From: Bacteroidales bacterium
Lineage (GTDB): Bacteria; Bacteroidota; Bacteroidia; Bacteroidales; NBLH01
DNA: 11,825 nucleotides
Direction: 5' to 3'
Assembly: GCA_027083715.1 (NCBI GenBank)
Contig: JALWNR010000599.1
Location: 1-11,825 of the forward strand
Positions 1 to 7,279 of this stretch are shown here, one piece after another (positions within the stretch are counted from its first letter, which is position 1; the number at the start of each line of letters is the position of its first letter). A program made the translations under genes and the position numbers. The notes under the pieces were generated by a model. The model was not told where the DNA came from and did not search any database. It saw nothing but the letters and a program-made list of their open reading frames with translations.

Positions 1-20
1 AGGTAATTATCATGCCTTAA
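1..20. repeat. Probable end of a dispersed MITE-like repeat
   Basis: The first ten bases, AGGTAATTAT, are identical to 10321-10330. The next ten (CATGCCTTAA) loosely resemble the TACGGTTAAGG end of the element at 10201-10341. I infer that the window opens inside the terminal inverted repeat of another copy, whose body lies to the left and cannot be seen. The match is short and AT-rich, so chance is possible. Confidence 0.3.
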
Positions 21-130
21 AAATCATTGAACATTCAACTTACAATATTCATTATTAATAATTTATTTTATATCAAACTATCCCTAATTTTTATTTATTT
101 ATCAAAACTCCGCAAAACTTCCGCTAAATT

Positions 131-160
131 TTTGTATTTTTACATAGACTGCTATTTTCA
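131..160 (+). promoter_or_regulatory. Weak candidate promoter for the A2M gene
   Basis: The only promoter-like sequence before the A2M gene is a TTTG at 131-134, followed by TATTTTTA (135-142) and, 18 bases after the TTTG, TATTTTCA (153-160). Bacteroidota promoters use a -33 TTTG and a -7 TAnnTTTG. Neither candidate -7 is exact (one and two mismatches). The rest of 1-219 is AT-rich with no gene I can support. No Shine-Dalgarno sequence precedes the ATG at 220, which is usual in this phylum. Confidence 0.25.
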
Positions 161-219
161 GGAGAAATTATTAATTAAAAGCAAAATAAAACCTGTTAAC
201 AAATATAAATCAGACTGTT

Positions 220-3200
220 ATGAAAAAAATTATCGCCTTTCTAATTCTATCTTTAACCATTTTACCCTATTGTAGCAATACTGTTCAGGTAAAGCTATCT
301 AATTATAAAAGCATTGTTCCAATGGGTGCTAATTTGCATTTTGAGTTTAATCAGGATATTGTTCCCGAAAATAAAGTTGGAACTTGGGATACCACTCAAT
401 ACATAGTTTTTGAACCGGCTCTTAAAGGTAAATTCAAATGGAAATCACCACGTGAATTGGTTTTTTCTCCTTATGGATTTTTACGACCTGCAACACAATA
501 TAGTGCTAGTTTTAATAAAGATGCAGCCGGCTTAATTGTTGAAGATGATGAAAACCTGAATTTTCATACACCCTATCTTAACTTGGAACAGTTTAACGCC
601 TATTATGCAAAATTACCTATTGCCGGAAATAGAGAGGTTGTACGGTTTGATTTAGATTTTAATTATAAAATAAATCCGCGCGATTTAAAAAATCATTTAA
701 GTATAAAAATAGATAATCAAATAAAAGAAGTGGAATTGCTGGGGCATGAACATTCCAATAAAATTTCACTTTATATGACCGGTTTTCCAAAAGATAATAA
801 ATCACATGAAGTACAATTAATCCTAAAAAAAGGTATAAATGTTTCCAATGTTTCGGTTGGGATGAGCGATATAGTAAAAACAACTCGGATAATTGACCCT
901 CAGGATTTTAAAATTGATAAAATTATAGCAGAACACGATGGGTTTACCGGTACAATTACGGTTACTGCAACTCAAGATATATCGCCTGCAAATATTCGTT
1001 CTTTTATTGAAATTATGCCTACAGTTAATTATACAGCGCAAGTAAAAGGACGACAAATTATTATTAAAAGTGATGATTTTGATGTTGCAAAAACCTATGT
1101 AATTAATATCAAAGAAGGATTAACCGGTACAATGGGCGGAAAACTTAAATACGAATATACCGAAGAAATTTCGTTTGGAACCATTGAACCTGATATCAAA
1201 TTTATTAATCAAAAAGCTGAATATTTAAGTGCCAACGGGCATAAAAATATTGAAGTGCGTATCGTAAGTATTCCCGAAGTGGAAGTTAAAATATATAAAG
1301 TATATAAAAATAATTTGTTGCAATATTCAAGCGGTTCATCATACAATGATTATTATTATGATGATTATTATAGTTCGGTGAATGATCCGGGCAATTTAGG
1401 TGATGTGGTTTGGAAAAAAAGCATACAAACAGCCTCTTTACCCAAGATAAATAGTTCTCGACTTTTTAAAATGGATTTTACCGATAAAGTAGCAAATCTG
1501 GAGGGAATTTATGTTATTGAAATTAGCTCGAAAGATAAATATTGGTTAAAAGACCGCAAAATTGTTTCTATTTCAGATATTGGATTAATTGCAAAGCAAG
1601 GGAAAAATCAAATAACTATATTTGCCAACTCGATAAAAACAGCCAAAGCTCTTTCGGGAGTACAAATTGAGGTATTTGGCAAAAATAATCAATCATTAGG
1701 AAAAGTAAATACAGATAATCAGGGTGTTGCAATTTTTAATCTAAATGAAAATAATTTACCGGGTTTTACTCCGGCATTGATTACCGCCCGTTTAAATAAT
1801 GATTTTAACTATTTACCTTATTCAAAAACTGCAATTGGTACATCACGCTTCGAGATTGCCGGACGAACTGATAATTTAAGTGGTTACGATGCTTATATTT
1901 ATCCCGAAAGAGATATTTATCGTCCGGGTGAAACTATACATCTGGCAACTATCTTACGTGATGATAATTGGAATATTCCCGGTGAAATTCCTTTAAAACT
2001 TAAATTAATTGCACCTAACGGTAAAACATTTGTAACATTAAAAAAAACATTGGATAAATTTGGTTCGTTTAGTGCTGATATAAAATTACCGCAAGCTGCT
2101 CCTACGGGAGGATACACTGCCGAAGTATATACAACGACTAATGTATATTTGAATTCGATTAGGATAAAAGTTGAAGAATTTGTTCCGGATAGGATTAAAG
2201 TAAAAGCTACTACCAATAAAAAAGATATTCGCCTATCAGATGTTTTATTAATAAATTTACAGGTAAATAATCTTTTTGGACCACCTGCTGCAAATCGTAA
2301 ATATGAAATACAGCAAAATATTAAACGAAAATATTTTTATTCAAAAAAATATTATGACTACAATTTTACGATTAAAGGCGGAAGCAATTATTTCCGTTCT
2401 AATGTACGTAAAGGAAAAACTAATCAGCAAGGCGCTGCTGTTGAAACATATAAATTTCCGGTTACTTATGCTAATATGGGATTACTGCAAGCCGATTATT
2501 ATATTACTGTATTTGATGAAACAGGTCGTCCGGTAAATCGTAAAAAAGTGGTAAATGTTTATACTCAAAATGCTTTTTTGGGTATTAAAATTAATGATTA
2601 TTATAATAAAACCAATCAAATGATGAAAATTCCGCTCATTGCAGTGGATAAAAACGATAATGCCCTGTCAAATGTACAGGCACAACTAAAATTAATTAAA
2701 CATGAATACCGTACAGTTTTGGCAAAATCAGGTAGTTATTATCGCTATAAATCAGAACATCAAGAGGTAGTTTTACAAAACAAATTGATTAATTTTAAAG
2801 GAGATAATACTGTATTTAATTTCACTCCGAAAACATCCGGAAAATACGAAATTAGAATTGCAAAAGTAGGAACAAAAACCTATGTTTCACAAACTTTCTA
2901 TGCTTATGGTTGGGGAAGTACTACCACAAGTTCGTTTGCAGTAAATACCGAAGGATATATTGATATTCAATTAGATAAAGAAAAGTATAAGGTAGGCGAT
3001 AAAGCTCATGTTATTCTTAAAACTCCTTTTTCGGGTAAAATTTTGCTTACCCTTGAACAAAAAAATGTAAATCGTCATTTTTATTTAAATACAGATAAAC
3101 GTTCTGCTGCTTTCGATTTGAAAATTACAGATGATTTTGTACCTAATGTATATATTTCGGCTACATTGATTAAAGCACACGATGTATCGGATATTCCTTT

Positions 3201-5565
3201 AACCGTAGCACACGGATACGTACCTGTTCTTGTTGAAAACTCTGCTAATAAACTGAGTGTCAGTATTATGGCTGCCGAAAAATCTCATTCACGCACAAAA
3301 CAGCGCATTACTGTAAAATCAGCACCTAATACACCCATAACACTGGCAATTGTGGATGAAGGTATTTTGCAAGTAACCGGATTTAAAAGTCCGAATCCTT
3401 ACCGTTTTTTCTATCGCAAAAGAGCTCTTGGTGTAAGATCTTATGATATTTATCCTTTCTTATTTCCTGAAATAGCTATGAAAAGCGGAATAGAAGGTGG
3501 TGGAGAAGGTGAATTGGAAAAACGTATTAATCCAATGACAAACAAGAGGTTTAAGCTGGTTTCATATTGGAGTGGTGTACTTACTACCGATAATTCGGGT
3601 AAAGCCTATTATGATATTGAAATTCCGGAATTTTCTGGCGATTTGCGAATAATGGCAGTAGCTTATAAAGGCAAAGCTTTTGGTTCGGCAGAGGCACATA
3701 TGAAAGTTGCCGATCCGGTAGTTATCAGTACCGCATTACCCCGGTTTTTAAGCCCAAAAGATACTGTTGAAATGGGTTTAACATTAAGTAATACTACAAA
3801 TCAGCCGATGAATTGTGTTCTGGGTATTAATACTGGTAAAAATATTAAAATGTTGGATGCTGTTAGCGGAAATATTAATATTCCTGCAAATTCAGAAAAA
3901 CAAATGTATTTGAAATTAGCAGTTGTACCTTCAATTGGGCAAGCTACCGTTAAAGTAAATGTATCAGTTGGCGGGAAGAATTATACAAACACCACCGATA
4001 TAAGTATTCGCCCACCATCGCCTTTGCAAAAAGTAAGTGGTTCGGGCAATATTCTTGCAGGAAGCAATAAGCAAATTAATATGAATCTTGGTCGGTTTAT
4101 GCCGAATACCATTAAACGAAAATTAATACTGAGTAATTCGCCAATGATTAAATTTTCTAAGCATTTAGATTATCTGTTAGGCTATCCTTATGGATGTGTG
4201 GAACAAACCATTTCAAAAGCATTTCCACAACTTTATTATGCTGATTTGGTTAAATCCCTCGGTAAGAAATCGACCGGCGACCCTAATTACTATATTAAAG
4301 AAGCCATCAGAAAATTACAATTAATGCAATTATATAATGGTGCTATGAGTTATTGGCCAGGATACGGACAAGAAACATGGTGGGGGAGTGTATATGCGGC
4401 TCATTTCTTAGTTGAAGCACAAAAAGCAGGTTACCAGGTTGATAAAACCATGCTAGATAAGTTGTATAAATATCTGAAAACTAAATTAAAAAATAGAAAG
4501 ACCATAAATTACAGATACAACGGTACATTAAATAAAAAAATTGCTCCTAAGGAAGTTGCTTATTCTTTATATGTTATGGCGCTTATGGGTAAACCCAACA
4601 TTTCTACGATGAATTATTATAAATCGCGTAGAGATTTATTAAGTTTAGACTCAAAATACTTATTGGCAGCAGCTTATGCGTTGGCAGGAGACAAAAAGAA
4701 ATATGCACAAATATTACCACCGGCTTATGCCGGAGAAACATCCAATAAAGTATCTGGCGGCAGTTTTTATTCGCCAATCAGAGATTTGGCAATATCGCTT
4801 TATGCATTGCTTGAAGTAGATCCGGATAATCAGGAAATTGGTAGTATGGCACGTGCTTTATCCGAAAATATGCGCGCAGCACGCTGGATGAATACACAAG
4901 AACGTGTATTCGCATTTTTAGCAATGGGAAAGATTGCTCAAAATGCAAGTAAAGCAGACCTTACAGCTAAAATTATGGTAAATAATCGCCTGATTTCTAC
5001 TTATAAAAAGGGAACTTTAAGTTTGAGCAGTAAACAACTTGTCGGCGATAATATAAATGTAACTACCAAAGGTAAAGGCAAACTCTATTATTTCTGGGAA
5101 GCTGAGGGTATTGCTGCCGATGGTTCGTATAAAGAGGAAGATAACTACTTGCGTGTTCGCCGGACATTTTATGACCGTACCGGAACAATTATTTCAGGTA
5201 ATACATTTAAGCAAAATGATTTAATTGTAATACGTATAAGTTTGCAGAGTTTACGTGGAATGACTATTGAAAATGTAGTAATTAGTGATATTTTACCTGC
5301 CGGATTTGAAATTGAAAATCCGCGTATTAGTTCTGTTGCCGGTATGAATTGGATTAAAAATAAATCTTATCCTGAATATATGGATATTCGTGATGACCGG
5401 ATTAATTATTTTACAGCAGTGGGAACTAAAACCAAATATTTTTATTATATGGTGCGTGCTGTTACCCCCGGAACATTCCAAATGGGTCCCGTAGGTGCCG
5501 ATGCTATGTATAATGGTGAATATCATTCGTATAATGGTGGTGGTGTAATAAAAATTGTGCGCTAG
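220..5565 (+). CDS. Bacterial alpha-2-macroglobulin family protein with thioester motif
   Basis: This 1781-residue exported protein is predicted to trap proteases at the envelope. In the family, protease cleavage of a bait region exposes a Cys-Gln thioester that covalently captures the attacker. Visible features in order are: a signal peptide (MKKIIAFLILSLTIL) ending near Cys18; an Ig-like MG domain to about residue 115; the A2M_N signature YRPGE at 567-571; a bait-region domain around 915-1060 with VDEGIL at 1045-1050; the A2M core domain starting YWSGV near 1116; the thioester CVEQ at 1326-1329 (reactive Cys1326, Gln1329) opening a helical toroid domain to about 1600; and a C-terminal beta domain with LPAGFEIENP. 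E. coli YfhM is about 1650 residues, so this is full length. The sequence before Cys18 (LPYC) is a poor lipobox, so lipid anchoring is possible but not certain. The frequent partner pbpC is not downstream. A Tyr/Asp/Ser-rich stretch lies around 369-387. Confidence 0.95.
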   Translation: MKKIIAFLILSLTILPYCSNTVQVKLSNYKSIVPMGANLHFEFNQDIVPENKVGTWDTTQYIVFEPALKGKFKWKSPRELVFSPYGFLRPATQYSASFNKDAAGLIVEDDENLNFHTPYLNLEQFNAYYAKLPIAGNREVVRFDLDFNYKINPRDLKNHLSIKIDNQIKEVELLGHEHSNKISLYMTGFPKDNKSHEVQLILKKGINVSNVSVGMSDIVKTTRIIDPQDFKIDKIIAEHDGFTGTITVTATQDISPANIRSFIEIMPTVNYTAQVKGRQIIIKSDDFDVAKTYVINIKEGLTGTMGGKLKYEYTEEISFGTIEPDIKFINQKAEYLSANGHKNIEVRIVSIPEVEVKIYKVYKNNLLQYSSGSSYNDYYYDDYYSSVNDPGNLGDVVWKKSIQTASLPKINSSRLFKMDFTDKVANLEGIYVIEISSKDKYWLKDRKIVSISDIGLIAKQGKNQITIFANSIKTAKALSGVQIEVFGKNNQSLGKVNTDNQGVAIFNLNENNLPGFTPALITARLNNDFNYLPYSKTAIGTSRFEIAGRTDNLSGYDAYIYPERDIYRPGETIHLATILRDDNWNIPGEIPLKLKLIAPNGKTFVTLKKTLDKFGSFSADIKLPQAAPTGGYTAEVYTTTNVYLNSIRIKVEEFVPDRIKVKATTNKKDIRLSDVLLINLQVNNLFGPPAANRKYEIQQNIKRKYFYSKKYYDYNFTIKGGSNYFRSNVRKGKTNQQGAAVETYKFPVTYANMGLLQADYYITVFDETGRPVNRKKVVNVYTQNAFLGIKINDYYNKTNQMMKIPLIAVDKNDNALSNVQAQLKLIKHEYRTVLAKSGSYYRYKSEHQEVVLQNKLINFKGDNTVFNFTPKTSGKYEIRIAKVGTKTYVSQTFYAYGWGSTTTSSFAVNTEGYIDIQLDKEKYKVGDKAHVILKTPFSGKILLTLEQKNVNRHFYLNTDKRSAAFDLKITDDFVPNVYISATLIKAHDVSDIPLTVAHGYVPVLVENSANKLSVSIMAAEKSHSRTKQRITVKSAPNTPITLAIVDEGILQVTGFKSPNPYRFFYRKRALGVRSYDIYPFLFPEIAMKSGIEGGGEGELEKRINPMTNKRFKLVSYWSGVLTTDNSGKAYYDIEIPEFSGDLRIMAVAYKGKAFGSAEAHMKVADPVVISTALPRFLSPKDTVEMGLTLSNTTNQPMNCVLGINTGKNIKMLDAVSGNINIPANSEKQMYLKLAVVPSIGQATVKVNVSVGGKNYTNTTDISIRPPSPLQKVSGSGNILAGSNKQINMNLGRFMPNTIKRKLILSNSPMIKFSKHLDYLLGYPYGCVEQTISKAFPQLYYADLVKSLGKKSTGDPNYYIKEAIRKLQLMQLYNGAMSYWPGYGQETWWGSVYAAHFLVEAQKAGYQVDKTMLDKLYKYLKTKLKNRKTINYRYNGTLNKKIAPKEVAYSLYVMALMGKPNISTMNYYKSRRDLLSLDSKYLLAAAYALAGDKKKYAQILPPAYAGETSNKVSGGSFYSPIRDLAISLYALLEVDPDNQEIGSMARALSENMRAARWMNTQERVFAFLAMGKIAQNASKADLTAKIMVNNRLISTYKKGTLSLSSKQLVGDNINVTTKGKGKLYYFWEAEGIAADGSYKEEDNYLRVRRTFYDRTGTIISGNTFKQNDLIVIRISLQSLRGMTIENVVISDILPAGFEIENPRISSVAGMNWIKNKSYPEYMDIRDDRINYFTAVGTKTKYFYYMVRAVTPGTFQMGPVGADAMYNGEYHSYNGGGVIKIVR

Positions 5566-5608
5566 AAGGATTAATGTTAATGGCTATGGTTTAGAATAGA
5601 GGATAATA

Positions 5609-5636
5609 CCCGATGCTTTAGCATCGGGCTATTTTT
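5609..5636 (+). terminator. Rho-independent terminator after the A2M gene
   Basis: CCCGATGC (5609-5616) and GCATCGGG (5621-5628) form a perfect 8-bp stem around TTTA. ATTTTT follows after two bases (5631-5636). It lies 43 bases after the A2M stop, in the right orientation to end that transcript. The stem is a small perfect palindrome like others in this window, so it may have arrived as one of them and been co-opted. Confidence 0.75.
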
Positions 5637-5640
5637 AATA

Positions 5641-5686
5641 CCCTTAACCCGCAATTACCTTCGGTGAGGTGCTTCGCAGTTCACCG
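5641..5686. repeat. Dispersed repeat segment, inverted copy at 10299-10341
   Basis: The reverse complement of this segment matches 10299-10341 closely. The 29-base stretch beginning GAACTGCGAAGCAC and ending GAAGGTAATT has one difference between the loci, and both continue into the TTAAGG terminus. The segment also contains a small inverted repeat, CGGTGA (5662-5667) with TCACCG (5681-5686). The two copies lie about 4.6 kb apart in opposite orientation. Confidence 0.85.
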
Positions 5687-5764
5687 CTTTTGTTACAGTT
5701 ACACTAGAATATGCTTATTACCAATACGTTAAATGAGTTTTATCGCAAAACAAGCGCACTTAAA
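5680..5764. repeat. Repeat unit A
   Basis: This is the first of two related units at this locus, beginning TTCACCGCTTTTGTTA and ending GCGCACTTAAA. It aligns through its length with unit B (5809-5894), with scattered substitutions. Its core is also related to 10221-10280. The hairpin that is perfect in unit B is degraded here (ATACGTT against AGCGCACT), so unit A appears to be the more decayed copy. Confidence 0.8.
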
Positions 5765-5785
5765 TTTATTCACCTTCGGCTCATG

Positions 5786-5802
5786 GGGCTAAAGCTTAGC
5801 CC
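5786..5802. repeat. Perfect small palindrome between units A and B
   Basis: GGGCTAA (5786-5792) and TTAGCCC (5796-5802) form a perfect 7-bp stem with loop AGC. No T-run follows on either strand, so it does not look like a terminator. It belongs to a set of small near-perfect palindromes scattered through the non-coding DNA of this window. Confidence 0.65.
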
Positions 5803-5808
5803 GCAAAA

Positions 5809-5894
5809 TTCACCGCTTTTGTTATAGTTGCGTTGCAATATATTTACTGTCAGTGCGTTAAGTGAGTTTTATCACGAAACAAACGCACTCAAAC
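5809..5894. repeat. Repeat unit B with intact nested hairpin
   Basis: This second copy of the unit starts TTCACCGCTTTTGTTA like unit A. It contains AGTGCGTT (5852-5859) facing AACGCACT (5882-5889), a perfect 8-bp stem. Inside its 22-base loop a second small stem is possible, GTGA (5862-5865) with TCAC (5872-5875). It could be structured RNA or simply the foldback core of a mobile element. No conserved product or gene can be argued from one window. Confidence 0.75.
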
Positions 5895-5897
5895 TTG

Positions 5898-6021
5898 GGT
5901 GTCGCTTGAAATTCTCTTCACGCATCTACTTCGTTACGAATTCCTTGAAATATAAAGATATGTCGGCGGAATTCGGTGCCTCGTATCTGCATAAAGAGAA
6001 TTTCATGAATTATTGCGGTTA
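5898..6021. repeat. Foldback repeat unit D1 (124 bp)
   Basis: This is the first of two direct tandem copies. It is a long imperfect palindrome: a 37-base arm at 5908-5944 pairs with 5968-6004. The ends of the arms are strongest, with GAAATTCTCTT facing AAGAGAATTTC and CGAATTCC facing GGAATTCG; the middle is looser. The central loop is ATAAAGATATG-like. A 64-codon open frame crosses this unit, but it follows the repeat structure and is not a credible gene. Confidence 0.85.
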
Positions 6022-6048
6022 GGTGTTGCTTGAAATTCTCTTCACGCA

Positions 6049-6068
6049 TTCCGATGAATCAGAACAGA
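6049..6068. repeat. Mini-palindrome insert 1 in D2
   Basis: TTCCGATGAATCAGAACAG is absent from the matching position of D1. It is an imperfect palindrome, TTCCGAT against ATCAGAA with one mismatch, and it is nearly the same sequence as the insert at 6156-6174. AT occurs on both sides of the insert, which could be a 2-bp target repeat or chance. Confidence 0.65.
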
Positions 6069-6094
6069 TACTACTTCGTTACGAATTCCTTGAA

Positions 6095-6125
6095 CTTTTC
6101 TCTTTACAAGCATAGCTTGTGAAAA
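6095..6125. repeat. Mini-palindrome insert 2 in D2
   Basis: These 31 bases are absent from D1, where CCTTGAA runs straight into ATATAAAG. They contain ACAAGC (6106-6111) and GCTTGT (6115-6120) around ATA. The stem extends by TTT (6103-6105) facing GAA (6121-6123). The sequence differs from the other two inserts, so it is a different mini-element at a comparable position. Confidence 0.65.
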
Positions 6126-6155
6126 ATATAAAGATATGTCGGCGGAATTCGGTGC

Positions 6156-6174
6156 TTCCGATAAATCGGAACAG
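6156..6174. repeat. Mini-palindrome insert 3 in D2
   Basis: TTCCGAT (6156-6162) and ATCGGAA (6165-6171) form a perfect 7-bp inverted repeat followed by CAG. It is the better-preserved sibling of the insert at 6049. It is flanked on both sides by GC. Removing it with one GC restores GGTGCTTCG, the sequence found uninterrupted at 5668-5676. Confidence 0.7.
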
Positions 6175-6233
6175 GCTTCGTATCTGCGTAAAGAGAATTT
6201 CATGAATTATTACAGTTAATCCAATTTTATCTC

Positions 6234-6241
6234 TATTTTTG
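6234..6241 (+). promoter_or_regulatory. Bacteroidota -7 promoter element (TATTTTTG)
   Basis: TATTTTTG matches the Bacteroidota -7 consensus TAnnTTTG exactly. It lies 27 bases before the ATG at 6269. A clear -33 TTTG is not visible, because the region upstream is the end of repeat D2. The element overlaps a possible TTG start at 6239, which argues that translation begins downstream at the ATG codons. Confidence 0.55.
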
Positions 6242-6268
6242 TACAAGAATCATCAAAAATCTATGTTT

Positions 6269-7102
6269 ATGAGCAATAGAATAAGTCGCTTATTTAATAT
6301 ACAATATCCTATTATTCAAGGTGGAATGATATGGTGCAGTGGTTGGGAATTGGCTAGTGCTGTGAGTAATGCCGGCGGATTGGGCTTAATTGGAGCAGGT
6401 TCTATGTATCCTAATGTTTTACGTGAGCATATACAAAAAACAAAAAAAGCTACCAATAAAGCTTTTGGAGTTAATTTACCTTTAATTTATCCTGATATTG
6501 AGGAACATATTAAAATTATCATAGAGGAAAAAGTTCCTATTGTTTTTACATCAGCCGGAAACCCTAAAACATGGACACAAACTTTACAGGCAGAAGGTAT
6601 CAAAGTAGCTCATGTAATTGCCAATAGTAAATTTGCTGCTAAATGCGAGGATGCTGGTGTTGATGCTATTGTAGCTGAGGGTTTTGAAGCAGGAGGACAT
6701 AATGGTAGAGAAGAAAGTACTACTTTGACATTAACCCCTTTGGTGCGTAGTAAAACTGTTTTACCGCTAATTGCAGCAGGAGGTATTGCAACCGGTCGTG
6801 CCATGCTTGCAGCCATGATTTTAGGAGCCGATGGGGTACAAATGGGTAGTCGTTTTGTGGCTTCTGAGGAATCATCAGCACATATTGCATTTAAAAAGGC
6901 AGTTGTGAGTGCTAGCGAAGGTGATACACGTTTAGCTTTAAAGAAACTTATTCCGGTTCGTTTATTAAACAATGATTTTGCACAAAAAGTGGCTCAGGCA
7001 GAAGCCGAAGGAAAATCAGCAGAAGAATTAAAAAAAATTTTGGGTAAAGCACGTGCAAAAAATGGTATGTTTGAAGGTGATTTACGTGAGGGTGAATTGT
7101 AA
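6269..7102 (+). CDS. FabK/nitronate monooxygenase family flavoprotein, C-terminally truncated
   Basis: This cytoplasmic FMN-binding TIM-barrel enzyme belongs to the family containing nitronate monooxygenase (2-nitropropane dioxygenase) and enoyl-ACP reductase II (FabK). Numbered from the ATG at 6269, the N-terminal YPIIQGGM lies at 13-20, SNAGGLGLIGAG at 33-44, the family histidine in EAGGHNG at His144 (the residue position used in FabK), and the FMN-phosphate signature AAGGIATGRA at 169-178 with GADGVQMGSRF at 186-196. The exact substrate cannot be decided from sequence. The ATG at 6263 is an equally in-frame alternative start. A TTG at 6239 is rejected because it lies in the promoter. The protein stops at GEL after 277 residues. 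Family members usually continue with E-IGQ and a helical tail, and that tail is still present downstream out of frame. The barrel and active site are complete, so activity is possible. Confidence 0.88.
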   Translation: MSNRISRLFNIQYPIIQGGMIWCSGWELASAVSNAGGLGLIGAGSMYPNVLREHIQKTKKATNKAFGVNLPLIYPDIEEHIKIIIEEKVPIVFTSAGNPKTWTQTLQAEGIKVAHVIANSKFAAKCEDAGVDAIVAEGFEAGGHNGREESTTLTLTPLVRSKTVLPLIAAGGIATGRAMLAAMILGADGVQMGSRFVASEESSAHIAFKKAVVSASEGDTRLALKKLIPVRLLNNDFAQKVAQAEAEGKSAEELKKILGKARAKNGMFEGDLREGEL

Positions 7103-7221
7103 ATAGGACAAATTCGGCTTTAATTGATAAAATTAAACCCGTAAAAAATATTATCAGTGATATTATTTTGGAATATCGTGTAGCACGTAGTCAAATAAGT
7201 CATGTTAAGTATGACTTTTAG
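7103..7221 (+). pseudogene. Detached C-terminal tail of the monooxygenase gene
   Basis: Directly after the TAA at 7100-7102 the same frame reads IGQI (7103-7114). Shifting by one base, from 7114, gives 35 codons beginning SALIDKIKPVKNII and ending at TAG 7219-7221. Family members typically end GELEIGQ-SALI-KIKP-EI, so the tail matches what is expected. Two separate lesions stand between it and the main frame: TAA where GAA is expected, and one missing base around 7112-7114. Both the frame and the homology are visible. The expected family sequence is from memory and not from an alignment. Confidence 0.75.
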
Positions 7222-7237
7222 CTTAAACTGATTTGAA

Positions 7238-7245
7238 TATATTTG
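7238..7245 (+). promoter_or_regulatory. Bacteroidota -7 promoter element (TATATTTG) for recQ
   Basis: TATATTTG fits TAnnTTTG exactly and lies 35 bases before the TTG start of the helicase gene. It falls just after the last codon of the detached monooxygenase tail, so recQ and the PLP enzyme gene probably have their own promoter. No convincing -33 TTTG is seen at the usual distance. Confidence 0.5.
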
Positions 7246-7279
7246 TGAATACTCATGCTAAAAATTTAGTGGCATTTCT

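Larger units (their letters stand above)
5641..6218. repeat. Composite non-coding repeat region with MITE-like left end
   Basis: This gene-free stretch holds a left terminal repeat CCCTTAACCCGCAATTACC (5641-5659, preceded by TA), then repeat units A and B, then tandem foldback units D1 and D2. The left end resembles the left end of the element at 10201 (CCTTAAATCCGTAAAATTAC). The D1 and D2 ends, read in reverse complement (CCTAACCGCAATAATT and TTAACTGTAATAATT), are related to the same terminal sequence. I infer that several related mobile elements inserted next to or into each other. No transposase is encoded, so they would be non-autonomous. Confidence 0.7.
6022..6218. repeat. Foldback repeat unit D2 (197 bp), D1 plus three inserts
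   Basis: This copy starts GGTGTTGCTTGAAATTCTC directly where D1 ends and follows D1 closely. It has three extra segments of about 21, 31 and 21 bases that together account for the 73-base length difference. Each extra segment contains a small palindrome (near 6049-6064, 6103-6123 and 6156-6171). The outer arms GAAATTCTCTTCACGCA (from 6032) and TGCGTAAAGAGAATTTC (to 6201) are almost perfect complements. D2 ends shortly before the promoter of the monooxygenase gene. Confidence 0.85.

Noticed and set aside
27..275. 82-codon open frame overlapping the A2M start
   Set aside because: It is low-complexity, Ile/Leu/Tyr/Lys-rich translation of AT-rich leader DNA and overlaps a clear signal peptide start in another frame.
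5828..6022. 64-codon plus-strand open frame in the repeat region
   Set aside because: It runs across unit B and D1, following the repeat structure. No protein family is recognisable, and the homologous D2 copy would break it with three inserts.
5641..6218. CRISPR-like array
   Set aside because: Repeats are few, unequal in length, foldback in structure and adjacent without unique spacers. No cas genes are present.
6239..6268. TTG start ten codons upstream for the monooxygenase
   Set aside because: The codon lies inside an exact TAnnTTTG promoter element, so it would not be in the transcript. ATG at 6263 or 6269 fits the family N-terminus.
6610..6972. 120-codon antisense open frame inside the monooxygenase gene
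   Set aside because: It is a shadow of the conserved flavoprotein gene. It has no recognisable domain and no promoter.
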